The notes beneath the pieces were generated by a model, which was not told where the DNA came from, searched no databases, and saw only the letters and a list, made by a program, of their open reading frames with translations. The position numbers and the translations under genes were made by a program. A stretch of DNA of 6,179 bases from CAYLLT01 sp964591605 (GTDB lineage: Bacteria > Planctomycetota > Phycisphaerae > UBA1845 > PWPN01), in NCBI GenBank assembly GCA_964591605.1, contig CAZQEN010000414.1, positions 1 through 6,179 on the forward strand, written 5' to 3'. Shown here one piece after another: positions 1 to 5,324 of this stretch (the first letter of the stretch is position 1; each line of letters starts with the position of its first letter).

Positions 1-235
1 CGACTTCTCGCATGACAACGTCGACGTCAGTTGTCTGTCGAGGATAGTTGTAGGAGTTCAGCGCGATACCACCGATGATGACATAGGGAATACCTTCTAC
101 TTCAAGCCGCTTCTCCAAATCGCGCAGCGTTTCCCAGACCGGGCCGGTTTTCTGGAAGAACATGTCCACCTCGGCCAACCAGTGAAGTTGTGATCTCGTT
201 GCCACGACACCCCCACCTTCCTCACCTGCGTTCAT
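1..235 (-). CDS. Nucleotidyltransferase (AbiEii/MNT-like), N-terminal part, cut by window edge
   Basis: Seen: an open minus-strand frame of 78 codons that runs off the left edge without a stop. Residues 50-73 read PYVIIGGIALNSYNYPRQT followed by TDVDVV. This is the nucleotidyltransferase-fold signature hG[GS] followed by Dh[DE]h, with the Gly-Gly at about 55-56 and the metal-binding Asp pair at 70 and 72. Members of this superfamily transfer a nucleotide to proteins, RNA or small molecules. Many stand-alone ones are toxin or antitoxin components (AbiEii, MNT) or of unknown function; the substrate cannot be told here. The ATG at 235 lies 6 bases after the stop of the ESCRT-III-like gene, so the two may be co-transcribed. 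A GTG at 205 (giving MATRSQLHW...) has a better Shine-Dalgarno run (GAGGAAGG, about 10 bases upstream) and is a serious alternative start. The C-terminal half, which would decide the subfamily, lies outside the window. Confidence 0.8.
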   Translation of the reverse strand, partial: MNAGEEGGGVVATRSQLHWLAEVDMFFQKTGPVWETLRDLEKRLEVEGIPYVIIGGIALNSYNYPRQTTDVDVVMREV

Positions 236-241
236 GGGTGG

Positions 242-847
242 TTACTTCTGCTTCTCGCCGCTGCCTTTGAGTGATTCCAGCTCCGCGCGGAGGTCGGCGA
301 TCTTGCCGAGCTCCTTGGCTGCTTCCGCCTCGCCCTCGGCGGCGATCATGCGGTCGATCTCTTCGTCGCTGACGACCTCGGCGGGCGTGGCCTGGACGTC
401 CTGGGCGGCCATGTCCTCGATCGATTCGAGGAACATGGTCATGCGCTCTTCCATCGTCTGCGACTGCATCATGGCCTTCTCCCAGTCGGCCTGCGTCTTG
501 ACCAGGTCGGTCTCGCCGAAGAGTTTGCCGATCTCGACGGCCATCAGGCCCATCGCTTTCGTGAAATCCGCGCTGGCTTCGGCCTGGCGCTTGATCAGCA
601 GGGCGTTTTTGACGGCCAGGAGCTGGCGCTCGAGCACCTTGCGGATGGTCATCGTCTTTTTCAGCGAGTTGCGGATGAAGGCGTACTGGTTGTTGTCGCC
701 GATGGCCCGGGCCCGCTGGGCGTTGCGGACGAACTCGTCGGTGAACTTGCCCTGTTCGCGGATGGCCCGCTCGATCCGCCGGATGCCCTGGCGGATCTTC
801 ATCTCACGCTCGATGCGACGCTCTTCGCTCGACTTGAAAAAGGCCAT
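242..847 (-). CDS. ESCRT-III/Snf7-like protein, CHMP2 (Vps2)-like pattern
   Basis: A 201-residue, almost wholly helical protein with charge running from basic to acidic. Seen: a short hydrophobic N-terminus (MAFF, 1-4), a basic first helix (about 8-49), a turn at GDNN (50-53), a second long helix (54-92), an Ala/Met-rich segment (about 94-110), a WEKAMMQSQTMEERM helix (122-136) leading into FLESIEDMA (139-147), an acidic SDEEIDRMIAAE (160-171), and a last helix with DLRAELESLK (185-194). ESCRT-III proteins such as CHMP2 have this order: alpha-0, basic helical hairpin, a Met-rich 'IMMEFERQ.E.M.M..EMM..AIDDAM'-type region, an acidic linker and a terminal MIM1 helix. They polymerise on membranes and remodel them; function here is inferred from that pattern. 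The start is supported by GGGAG six bases upstream of the ATG at 847. Bacterial PspA/Vipp1 share the superfamily and are the main alternative. The nucleotidyltransferase gene follows 6 bases downstream. Confidence 0.68.
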   Translation of the reverse strand: MAFFKSSEERRIEREMKIRQGIRRIERAIREQGKFTDEFVRNAQRARAIGDNNQYAFIRNSLKKTMTIRKVLERQLLAVKNALLIKRQAEASADFTKAMGLMAVEIGKLFGETDLVKTQADWEKAMMQSQTMEERMTMFLESIEDMAAQDVQATPAEVVSDEEIDRMIAAEGEAEAAKELGKIADLRAELESLKGSGEKQK

Positions 848-897
848 GCGTTACTCCCGACGAGTCGTCATTCTGCGATTGCTCACCTCGTCCCGGC

Positions 898-929
898 GAG
901 AAGGTGCGAAGGTGAGAAAGTGAGAAAGA
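898..929. repeat. 8-bp tandem array, left arm of inverted repeat flanking the four-helix-bundle gene
   Basis: Four consecutive 8-bp units on the plus strand: GAGAAGGT, GCGAAGGT, GAGAAAGT, GAGAAAGA. Bases 901-928 match the reverse complement of 1614-1641 at 26 of 28 positions by my hand alignment. The array lies between the end of the four-helix-bundle gene and the start of the 242-847 gene (the 164-base gap 848-1011). I see no other gene in that gap. Confidence 0.85.
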
Positions 930-1011
930 AGCTCCAATCGCTGCGTGGCTCTTGGTTTCTCAGCCTTTGCACCTATCGCCGTCAACTTTCAACGCCGCCT
1001 CACATCGCTTC

Positions 1012-1548
1012 TCAGGTTTCACCGCCTCGTCGATCCGCCGAAACTTCCGCGTGTATGCTGACACATCTTCCGTCCGGCAGTCGTTTCATGCCGATCTCGA
1101 CCAGGAACTCCTCCCATGACATCCGGTTTCGGTCCGCATCGCGGGTAAAGCGCATGCCGGGGAGGGTCTGGGCCGTTTCGATCAGGTGTTTGATGTAGCC
1201 CGCCAGCATCCGGGAGACCTCGAGGCATCGCGAATGCAGCCACTCGAATGCCGTCTCGTCCAACAGCCCCACATCATGGGCATTGATGACCTGGCTTCGC
1301 AATTCGCCGGCCGAACCCTTGGAATAGAAACAGAACTCGATGTACTGGACACGCGATCCCCGCTCATGGCCTTCGGCGATGTTGCTCGTGATGCTCACCG
1401 CGGCACGCGTCATCTGGTCGATCAGCCCGCGATCCTCCCTGAGCGCCTGTGTGCGGGTCGCCCGATACACGCCTTTCACCAGTTCGCGCCCGACCTGCCA
1501 GACCTTAAGGTCCTCGAACTGCTGAATGGGGGATCGTGTGCGTGCCAT
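1012..1548 (-). CDS. Four-helix-bundle protein (23S rRNA intervening-sequence protein family)
   Basis: 178 residues. Seen: FEDLKVWQ at 11-18, then AAVSITSNIAEGHERGS at 49-65 and FCFYSKGSAGELRSQ at 72-86. These three blocks are the hallmarks of the family known as TIGR02436 or S23 ribosomal protein/IVP. Members are small helical bundles first found encoded in intervening sequences of 23S rRNA and later as stand-alone genes; related Avd proteins help diversity-generating retroelements. Their biochemical role as stand-alone genes is poorly known. The usual length is about 115-130 residues, so the tail after about residue 128 (LPGMRFTRDADRNR onward) is an extension of roughly 50 residues. The start is secure: AGGAG lies six bases before the ATG at 1548. 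The gene sits between two ESCRT-III-like genes and is bracketed by 8-bp arrays in inverted orientation. It therefore looks like a passenger or inserted cassette rather than a functional member of the cluster. Confidence 0.9.
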   Translation of the reverse strand: MARTRSPIQQFEDLKVWQVGRELVKGVYRATRTQALREDRGLIDQMTRAAVSITSNIAEGHERGSRVQYIEFCFYSKGSAGELRSQVINAHDVGLLDETAFEWLHSRCLEVSRMLAGYIKHLIETAQTLPGMRFTRDADRNRMSWEEFLVEIGMKRLPDGRCVSIHAEVSADRRGGET

Positions 1549-1601
1549 CGGGTTCTCCTTTCAAACGTCTGATCAATTACCCCCCTTATCAGGTTGTCTT
1601 T

Positions 1602-1648
1602 CTCACCTTCTCACTTTCTCACTTTCCCACCTTCGCACTTTCCCACTA
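1602..1648. repeat. 8-bp tandem array, right arm of inverted repeat flanking the four-helix-bundle gene
   Basis: Almost six consecutive 8-bp units on the plus strand: CTCACCTT, CTCACTTT, CTCACTTT, CCCACCTT, CGCACTTT and CCCACTA. The array fills the gap between the end of the 1650-2255 gene and the upstream region of the four-helix-bundle gene. Bases 1614-1641 pair with 901-928 (26 of 28) in opposite orientation. Confidence 0.88.
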
Positions 1649-1649
1649 T

Positions 1650-2255
1650 TCACGCCTCCGCCTTCGCCGACTGCTTCTCGCGCACGCGGCGGTCGGCTTC
1701 GTCGAAGGCTTCGGCCTGGTCGGCGATGAGGCCGGTGTCCATTTTTTCCCAGATGTCCATGACCTGCTTGCCGGCCTCGCTCAGGCCGGCGGCGCCTTCG
1801 TCGACCTCGGCGCCGATGGCCAGCACCTCGTCGAGCCGCTGCTGGTACATCTCGGCGCTGATCGCGTCGTTTTCGATCAGTTTCGCGAGACGGATGAGGT
1901 CTTTCTCGCTCACCAGACCCAGCTTTGTCCCGTGAAGTTTGGCCCGCTCGGCGTTTTCGCGCAGCATCCGCAGGCGTGAGACGGTCATCATTTCCTTGCT
2001 GCGGATGTTGAGCTGGCGGGCGAGCATGAGCTGTTCGGACGTCTTGAGCTCGAACTCCTGCGCGAGGATGCGGCGGACCTCGGGGGCCTTCTCACCGGCG
2101 CCCTTTGAGAACAGCGACTGCTTATCGGTCGCGATCTTCTCGATGCGCTTGAGAAGCTGCCCACGCTCCTTCTCCAGGAGAAGCTCCTCGCGCCGCAACT
2201 CCTGCCGCGTCATTCTCGACAGGGGCTTTTTACTTTTCACCAGCCATTCAAACAT
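1650..2255 (-). CDS. Second ESCRT-III/PspA-like helical protein
   Basis: 201 residues from the chosen ATG, the same length as the 242-847 product. Seen: an amphipathic N-terminus, MFEWLVKSKK (1-10); a basic and acidic helix with ELRREELLLEKERGQLLKRI (19-38); a Lys/Gly/Pro turn near 51-58; a long second helix (about 59-108) rich in Met, Leu and Arg; short helices LIRLAKLIEN (120-129) and SAEMYQQRLDEVLAIG (133-148); and a charged tail with KQVMDIWEKM (163-172). This matches the ESCRT-III or PspA plan of a membrane-inserting helix 0, a long hairpin and short distal helices, but single motifs are weaker than in its neighbour. I infer a co-polymer partner; a generic coiled-coil protein is the alternative. 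A TTG at 2285 would add ten residues reaching into the repeat. I prefer the ATG at 2255 because it places the amphipathic helix at the very N-terminus, although its ribosome site (GAGAG) is weak. No MIM1-like tail is seen. Confidence 0.55.
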   Translation of the reverse strand: MFEWLVKSKKPLSRMTRQELRREELLLEKERGQLLKRIEKIATDKQSLFSKGAGEKAPEVRRILAQEFELKTSEQLMLARQLNIRSKEMMTVSRLRMLRENAERAKLHGTKLGLVSEKDLIRLAKLIENDAISAEMYQQRLDEVLAIGAEVDEGAAGLSEAGKQVMDIWEKMDTGLIADQAEAFDEADRRVREKQSAKAEA

Positions 2256-2284
2256 GAAACGCTCTCGGCTATCCAGGGAATTCA

Positions 2285-2432
2285 ATCACGAAAACACGAA
2301 AGGGAATAACACGAAGACACGAAGGCACGAAGAATAGGAACTCCTCTTTGCACTCTCTCTTCTTCGTGTCTTCGTGCCTTCGTGGTTTTCTTGATCTGAT
2401 TTCGTGTTTTCGTCCTTTCGCGCTTTCGTGAT
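2285..2432. repeat. Large imperfect inverted repeat made of 8-bp CACGAAG-type units
   Basis: The inner arms 2310-2334 and 2360-2384 are reverse complements at 23 of 25 positions and enclose a 25-base loop. Each arm is three 8-bp units (ACACGAAG, ACACGAAG, GCACGAAG on the left; TTCGTG phased at 8 bp on the right). Looser outer arms near 2285-2303 and 2411-2432 (CACGAAAACACGAAAG versus its near complement) extend the fold. The stretch is visibly poorer in GC than the genes around it. It fills the 197-base gap between the 3' end of the winged-helix/ESCRT-III gene and the second ESCRT-III-like gene. The transcript could form a long hairpin there, acting as a 3' end, a processing site or a brake on read-through. 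There is no T tract typical of an intrinsic terminator. Confidence 0.85.
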
Positions 2433-2452
2433 GTCTGTTTCCAATAGTCAGG

Positions 2453-3856
2453 TCATCCCGGTTCGGGCTTGGCGGGCCGCTTCTCTTCACCCGCGACTTC
2501 GCGCGATGGCGACTGGCTCGCCGCGATCTTCGATGGCGGCGCGGCGCCGGTGTCCGCGGGTCCTTCGAGCTCCTTGAGGATCGCGAGCTCGTCATCGGAA
2601 GCGGCCCCGACGCCCACGCCGACGCTCAGCGTCTCGGTGAGCTGCACGTCGGAGCCGAGCTGCTCGAGCATCTCCTCGGCACGCACGGCGTCCTGCGTGA
2701 TCTCCTCGCTGCTGGGCAGTTTGGCGAGCTTGCCCTGCTGGATGAGCGTCAGGTTGTGGATGTGCGTGTTGACCACGTCGACCTGCTGGCCCATGACGCG
2801 GGCGACGGCGGTGAGCCGCTCGATGTCGTCGCGCACCTGCTTGATCTGCGTGGCCACGCGGCGCTTCACCACCGGCGAGGGCGACTCTTTGCCCTGCTTG
2901 AGCAGGTCACCCTCGCGGGTTTCGAGCTGGGCGATGTCGTTGTAGAGCCGCTCGCGCCGCTGGGCGAGCAGGGCGCGCCGCTCGGAGAGCGCGTTGATCT
3001 TGCGTGTCTCGTTGCCCTCACGCGAAAAGAGCTGGCGGAGCCAATTCACCATCGACATGTCGGAGGTCTCCAGGGACGCGCTGGCCCCGCGATAGAGCAG
3101 CACGTCGTCGCGCTGCCGGCCGACCCGCAGCTCGGGGTCGTTGGCGGCGCACTGCTCGAACGCGCTGGCCACCACCTGCCGGGAAAGGCCCATGTGCTCG
3201 GCAATGGCCGCGGCACTCAGCCCGCCGGTGAGCAGATCGACGCTGCGGCGGGCAATCTCCTCCCGGACGCGCTGGATCTTACTGGCCGTCGCCTCCGGGT
3301 CAAAAAGCCGGGCGTCGGCGGCAGTGGCCCGCGGACTCGCGGGCGTGACCCGCCAGCCGCCCTCCTCCCGCGGCTCGACGAGGACGAGGGCAATGTTCGG
3401 CAGGTCCAGGCCGCCGCGGCGGACTTCTTCGGTGAAGCCGCTGGGGCTGCAGACGCCGACGACGTGGGGCACATCGGCCTCGCCGACCAGTTGCCGCACG
3501 CAGGCCGACAGCTCGGTGAGCCCGGCGGGCGGGACCGGCTCATCGCTCTTGACGTAGTGTTCGAGCGGCGAGAGCGTCGCGGCGACGGCCACGCAGGAGC
3601 GCTTGTACCCGATCAGCCACCGGGGCACCTGGCCGGTGAGAATGCGGGCGCCGTTTCGGGGCAGGATGCGCAGCAGTTCGCGGTCGTATTCACCGCGGGC
3701 CGCCAGCAGGTCGCGCACGCGATCATTCTGATCGCGCGTCTGCCAGCGCCACCGGGTGCCGCGGAGCCGGGCGCCCTTGGCGGCGTTCAGATTCGCTTCA
3801 ACACCGGTGAGGAAGGCGGTCTCCAGTTCGGCGGCTCGCGCGGCATGTGGGTTCAT
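2453..3856 (-). CDS. Winged-helix protein with C-terminal ESCRT-III/Snf7-like domain (CHMP7-like layout)
   Basis: 467 residues from the chosen ATG. Seen: a helical start (1-65); a possible alpha/beta domain (about 70-172) with HVVGVCSPSGFTEEV and NIALVLVEP strands that I cannot name; a helix-turn-helix/winged-helix segment (about 194-257) with GGLSAAAIAEHMGLSRQVVA and a wing ending DVLLYRG; then, after NWLRQLFSR (271-279, resembling an ESCRT-III helix 0), a helical hairpin (about 285-376) with its turn near KQGKESPSP (320-328); a segment ITQDAVRAEEMLEQLGSDV (386-404); an acidic SDDELAILKELEG (420-432); and a Pro/Lys-rich tail. The last blocks parallel Snf7, where a 'VDDLMDEI.EQ...ADEIS' helix precedes a DEDEL..EL motif. 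CHMP7 likewise joins winged helices to an ESCRT-III domain. An ATG at 3889 would overlap the gene before it by 17 bases. The ATG at 3856 has GGAG upstream and lies 16 bases after that gene's stop, so I chose it. Confidence 0.66.
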   Translation of the reverse strand: MNPHAARAAELETAFLTGVEANLNAAKGARLRGTRWRWQTRDQNDRVRDLLAARGEYDRELLRILPRNGARILTGQVPRWLIGYKRSCVAVAATLSPLEHYVKSDEPVPPAGLTELSACVRQLVGEADVPHVVGVCSPSGFTEEVRRGGLDLPNIALVLVEPREEGGWRVTPASPRATAADARLFDPEATASKIQRVREEIARRSVDLLTGGLSAAAIAEHMGLSRQVVASAFEQCAANDPELRVGRQRDDVLLYRGASASLETSDMSMVNWLRQLFSREGNETRKINALSERRALLAQRRERLYNDIAQLETREGDLLKQGKESPSPVVKRRVATQIKQVRDDIERLTAVARVMGQQVDVVNTHIHNLTLIQQGKLAKLPSSEEITQDAVRAEEMLEQLGSDVQLTETLSVGVGVGAASDDELAILKELEGPADTGAAPPSKIAASQSPSREVAGEEKRPAKPEPG

Positions 3857-3867
3857 CGTGGCCGCTT

Positions 3868-3871
3868 CTCC
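3868..3871 (-). promoter_or_regulatory. Ribosome binding site choosing the 3856 start
   Basis: GGAG on the minus strand, 11 bases before the ATG at 3856. The competing ATG at 3889 has no purine-rich site before it and lies inside the preceding gene. This supports the shorter 467-residue form. Confidence 0.6.
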
Positions 3872-3872
3872 G

Positions 3873-4241
3873 TTAGGCCGCCCGCTCATCTGCGGTATCC
3901 AGACCGGGTCTGATGGGGACGGGGCCGCCGAGCGGTCGGCCGCACTGGGCGCAGAACCGGGCCTCGGGCACGTTCACGCGACCGCACCGCGGATCGGCGC
4001 AGGCGCGGCGAGACGTCCGGTAGCTGACCGGCCCCCGATGCGGCGGGATCCGGGTCGATGCGAAACGGCGCGGCGGCGGTTCACCGATGAGCCACCGTCC
4101 CAGGCCGATCAGCATCCGGATCACGATCACCCAGAAGCCGATGAACAGTGCACCGAAGAGCAGGGCGCCGAACGTGAGCGGGGGCGCGCCGGCGCTCAGC
4201 AGCACCAGCACCAGGATGACGATGGCCAGCAATGCAAGCAT
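3873..4241 (-). CDS. Two-TM membrane protein with C-terminal zinc ribbon
   Basis: 122 residues; no named family recognised. Seen: a hydrophobic segment at 1-16 (MLALLAIVILVLVLL), a short break with APP, a second hydrophobic segment at about 22-47, then a Pro/Arg-rich soluble linker and a four-cysteine ribbon at residues 81-101 (C-x4-C-x10-C-x2-C, ending FCAQCG). I infer an inner-membrane anchor holding a cytoplasmic zinc ribbon. The ribbon has the same FCxxCG end as the two ribbons of the kinase just upstream, so the two proteins may be paralogous in that module or meet through it. The ATG at 4241 lies 12 bases after the kinase stop, with GGGGGA in between as ribosome site. The winged-helix/ESCRT-III gene follows 16 bases after its stop. 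It is probably co-transcribed with both. Confidence 0.78.
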   Translation of the reverse strand: MLALLAIVILVLVLLSAGAPPLTFGALLFGALFIGFWVIVIRMLIGLGRWLIGEPPPRRFASTRIPPHRGPVSYRTSRRACADPRCGRVNVPEARFCAQCGRPLGGPVPIRPGLDTADERAA

Positions 4242-4253
4242 GATCGTCCCCCG

Positions 4254-5324
4254 TCAGGCGGACCGCCTGAGATTCGTCCCGCACAGGATGCAGAAATTGT
4301 CCGCGCGGCCCACGTAGGCGTGGCACGTCGGGCAGCGCGGCACGATCTCGACGAGCTGCAGCCCGCAATGGATGCAGAACTGGTCATCCGCCTGGACGCT
4401 GCCGTCGCACACCGGGCAGAGCGTTCGGACGCCGGTGGTGTAGGCGCGGCTGGCGGCGGCGGCCGTCGTGTTCCAGCGTCCGGCGAACTGGCCGTAGCGA
4501 TCGACGGCGGTGCGCATTTCCGCGGCGGAGCCGAAGCGGCGGTCGCGCCGCGTGTAGCACCGCTCGAAAATGCGGTCGAGCCAGCGCGGGATGTCCGGCC
4601 GGATGGCGCTGGGGATCTCGCTGCCCTGCGGCAGCACGCCGGTGAGCATCTCGAAGAGCACCAGGCCGAGCGAATAAAGATCGCTCCGCGCGTCCAGCTC
4701 GGTCACGCCGTCGCGCTGCTCGGGCGACATGTAGGCGATGGTGCCGCTCAGATGCCGGGCGGCCTCGCCGTCGAGCGAGCCCGACTGTTGAATCGACCGC
4801 CCCGCGTCGGCGCAGTACCCGAGGCCGAAATCTCCGATCTTGACGCGGGCGGGGCTGAGCTGGGCCAGGTCGCCTTTTCCGGAAATCAGGATGTTCTCCG
4901 GCTTGATGTCCCGGTGGATCACGCCGGCACGATGGGCCACGTCGAGCGCCTGAAGCACGCCGTAGAGGATCGCGACCGTGGACTCGATCGGCAGGCCCTT
5001 GGGATGCTCGCGGATCAACTGCCGCAGCGAGGGGCCGTCGACGTACTCCATGATCAGGTAGGGCGGATCCGCGTAGGGGTCCATGTCGAGGGCGCGGATG
5101 ATGTTCGGGTCGCGCAGGCCGTGGACGGCCGTCCCCTCACGCTGCAGATGGCGGACGTATTGCGGGTCGGTCGGGATCTTGATCGCGACCAGTTCCTTGA
5201 AGACGTGGTGGTGTGCTTTCCAGACCTCGCCGAAACTGCCGGTACCGATCTGCTCGTCGAGCAGATAGTTGTTGATTCTATCCCCGTTAGAAAGTCGAGC
5301 CACGGCCGTCAGCGCCTCCCTCAT
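4254..5324 (-). CDS. Hanks-type Ser/Thr protein kinase with two C-terminal zinc ribbons
   Basis: 356 residues. Seen, numbering from the chosen start: glycine loop GTGSFGEV (27-34), catalytic Lys in VAIK (49), probable alpha-C Glu (63), hinge MEYVDG, HRDIKPEN (137-144), DFG (165-167), and SPEQ (200-203) where many kinases have APE. All residues needed for catalysis are present, so it should be an active PknB-like ATP-dependent kinase. After the kinase fold come two ribbons, 303-321 (CPVC...FCIHCG) and 331-349 (CPTC...FCILCG), each C-x2-C-x10-C-x2-C. They probably bind zinc and serve in targeting or regulation. No membrane segment is seen, so it is cytoplasmic unless tethered by a neighbour. 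The ATG at 5324 overlaps the stop of the upstream membrane gene as ATGA, typical of translational coupling. An ATG at 5363 would overlap that gene by 43 bases and is less likely. I infer that its targets are among the membrane or ESCRT-III-like neighbours. Confidence 0.95.
   Translation of the reverse strand: MREALTAVARLSNGDRINNYLLDEQIGTGSFGEVWKAHHHVFKELVAIKIPTDPQYVRHLQREGTAVHGLRDPNIIRALDMDPYADPPYLIMEYVDGPSLRQLIREHPKGLPIESTVAILYGVLQALDVAHRAGVIHRDIKPENILISGKGDLAQLSPARVKIGDFGLGYCADAGRSIQQSGSLDGEAARHLSGTIAYMSPEQRDGVTELDARSDLYSLGLVLFEMLTGVLPQGSEIPSAIRPDIPRWLDRIFERCYTRRDRRFGSAAEMRTAVDRYGQFAGRWNTTAAAASRAYTTGVRTLCPVCDGSVQADDQFCIHCGLQLVEIVPRCPTCHAYVGRADNFCILCGTNLRRSA

Noticed and set aside
242..847. 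Straight assignment to PspA/Vipp1
   Set aside because: The Met-rich distal region, acidic linker and terminal LxxELxxLK helix resemble CHMP2/Vps2 more than PspA, which usually lacks such a tail. It remains the main alternative until a profile search is done.
1..1548. HEPN-MNT toxin-antitoxin pair formed by the nucleotidyltransferase and the helical bundle protein
   Set aside because: The helical protein has the FEDLKVWQ and SNIAEG blocks of the intervening-sequence family and no HEPN RxxxxH motif seen. The two genes are also separated by the CHMP2-like gene.
898..1648. CRISPR array or diversity-generating retroelement (Avd-type four-helix bundle)
   Set aside because: The repeats are contiguous 8-bp units without spacers, and there is no reverse transcriptase, template repeat or variable repeat in the window.
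2256..2285. TTG start at 2285 for the second ESCRT-III-like gene
   Set aside because: It uses a rare start codon, runs to the edge of the repeat, and buries the amphipathic MFEWLVKSKK that would be expected at the N-terminus.
2756..3913. Long plus-strand open frame (385 codons) opposite the winged-helix/ESCRT-III gene
   Set aside because: Shadow of the minus-strand gene; composition biased, no motifs, no ribosome site seen.
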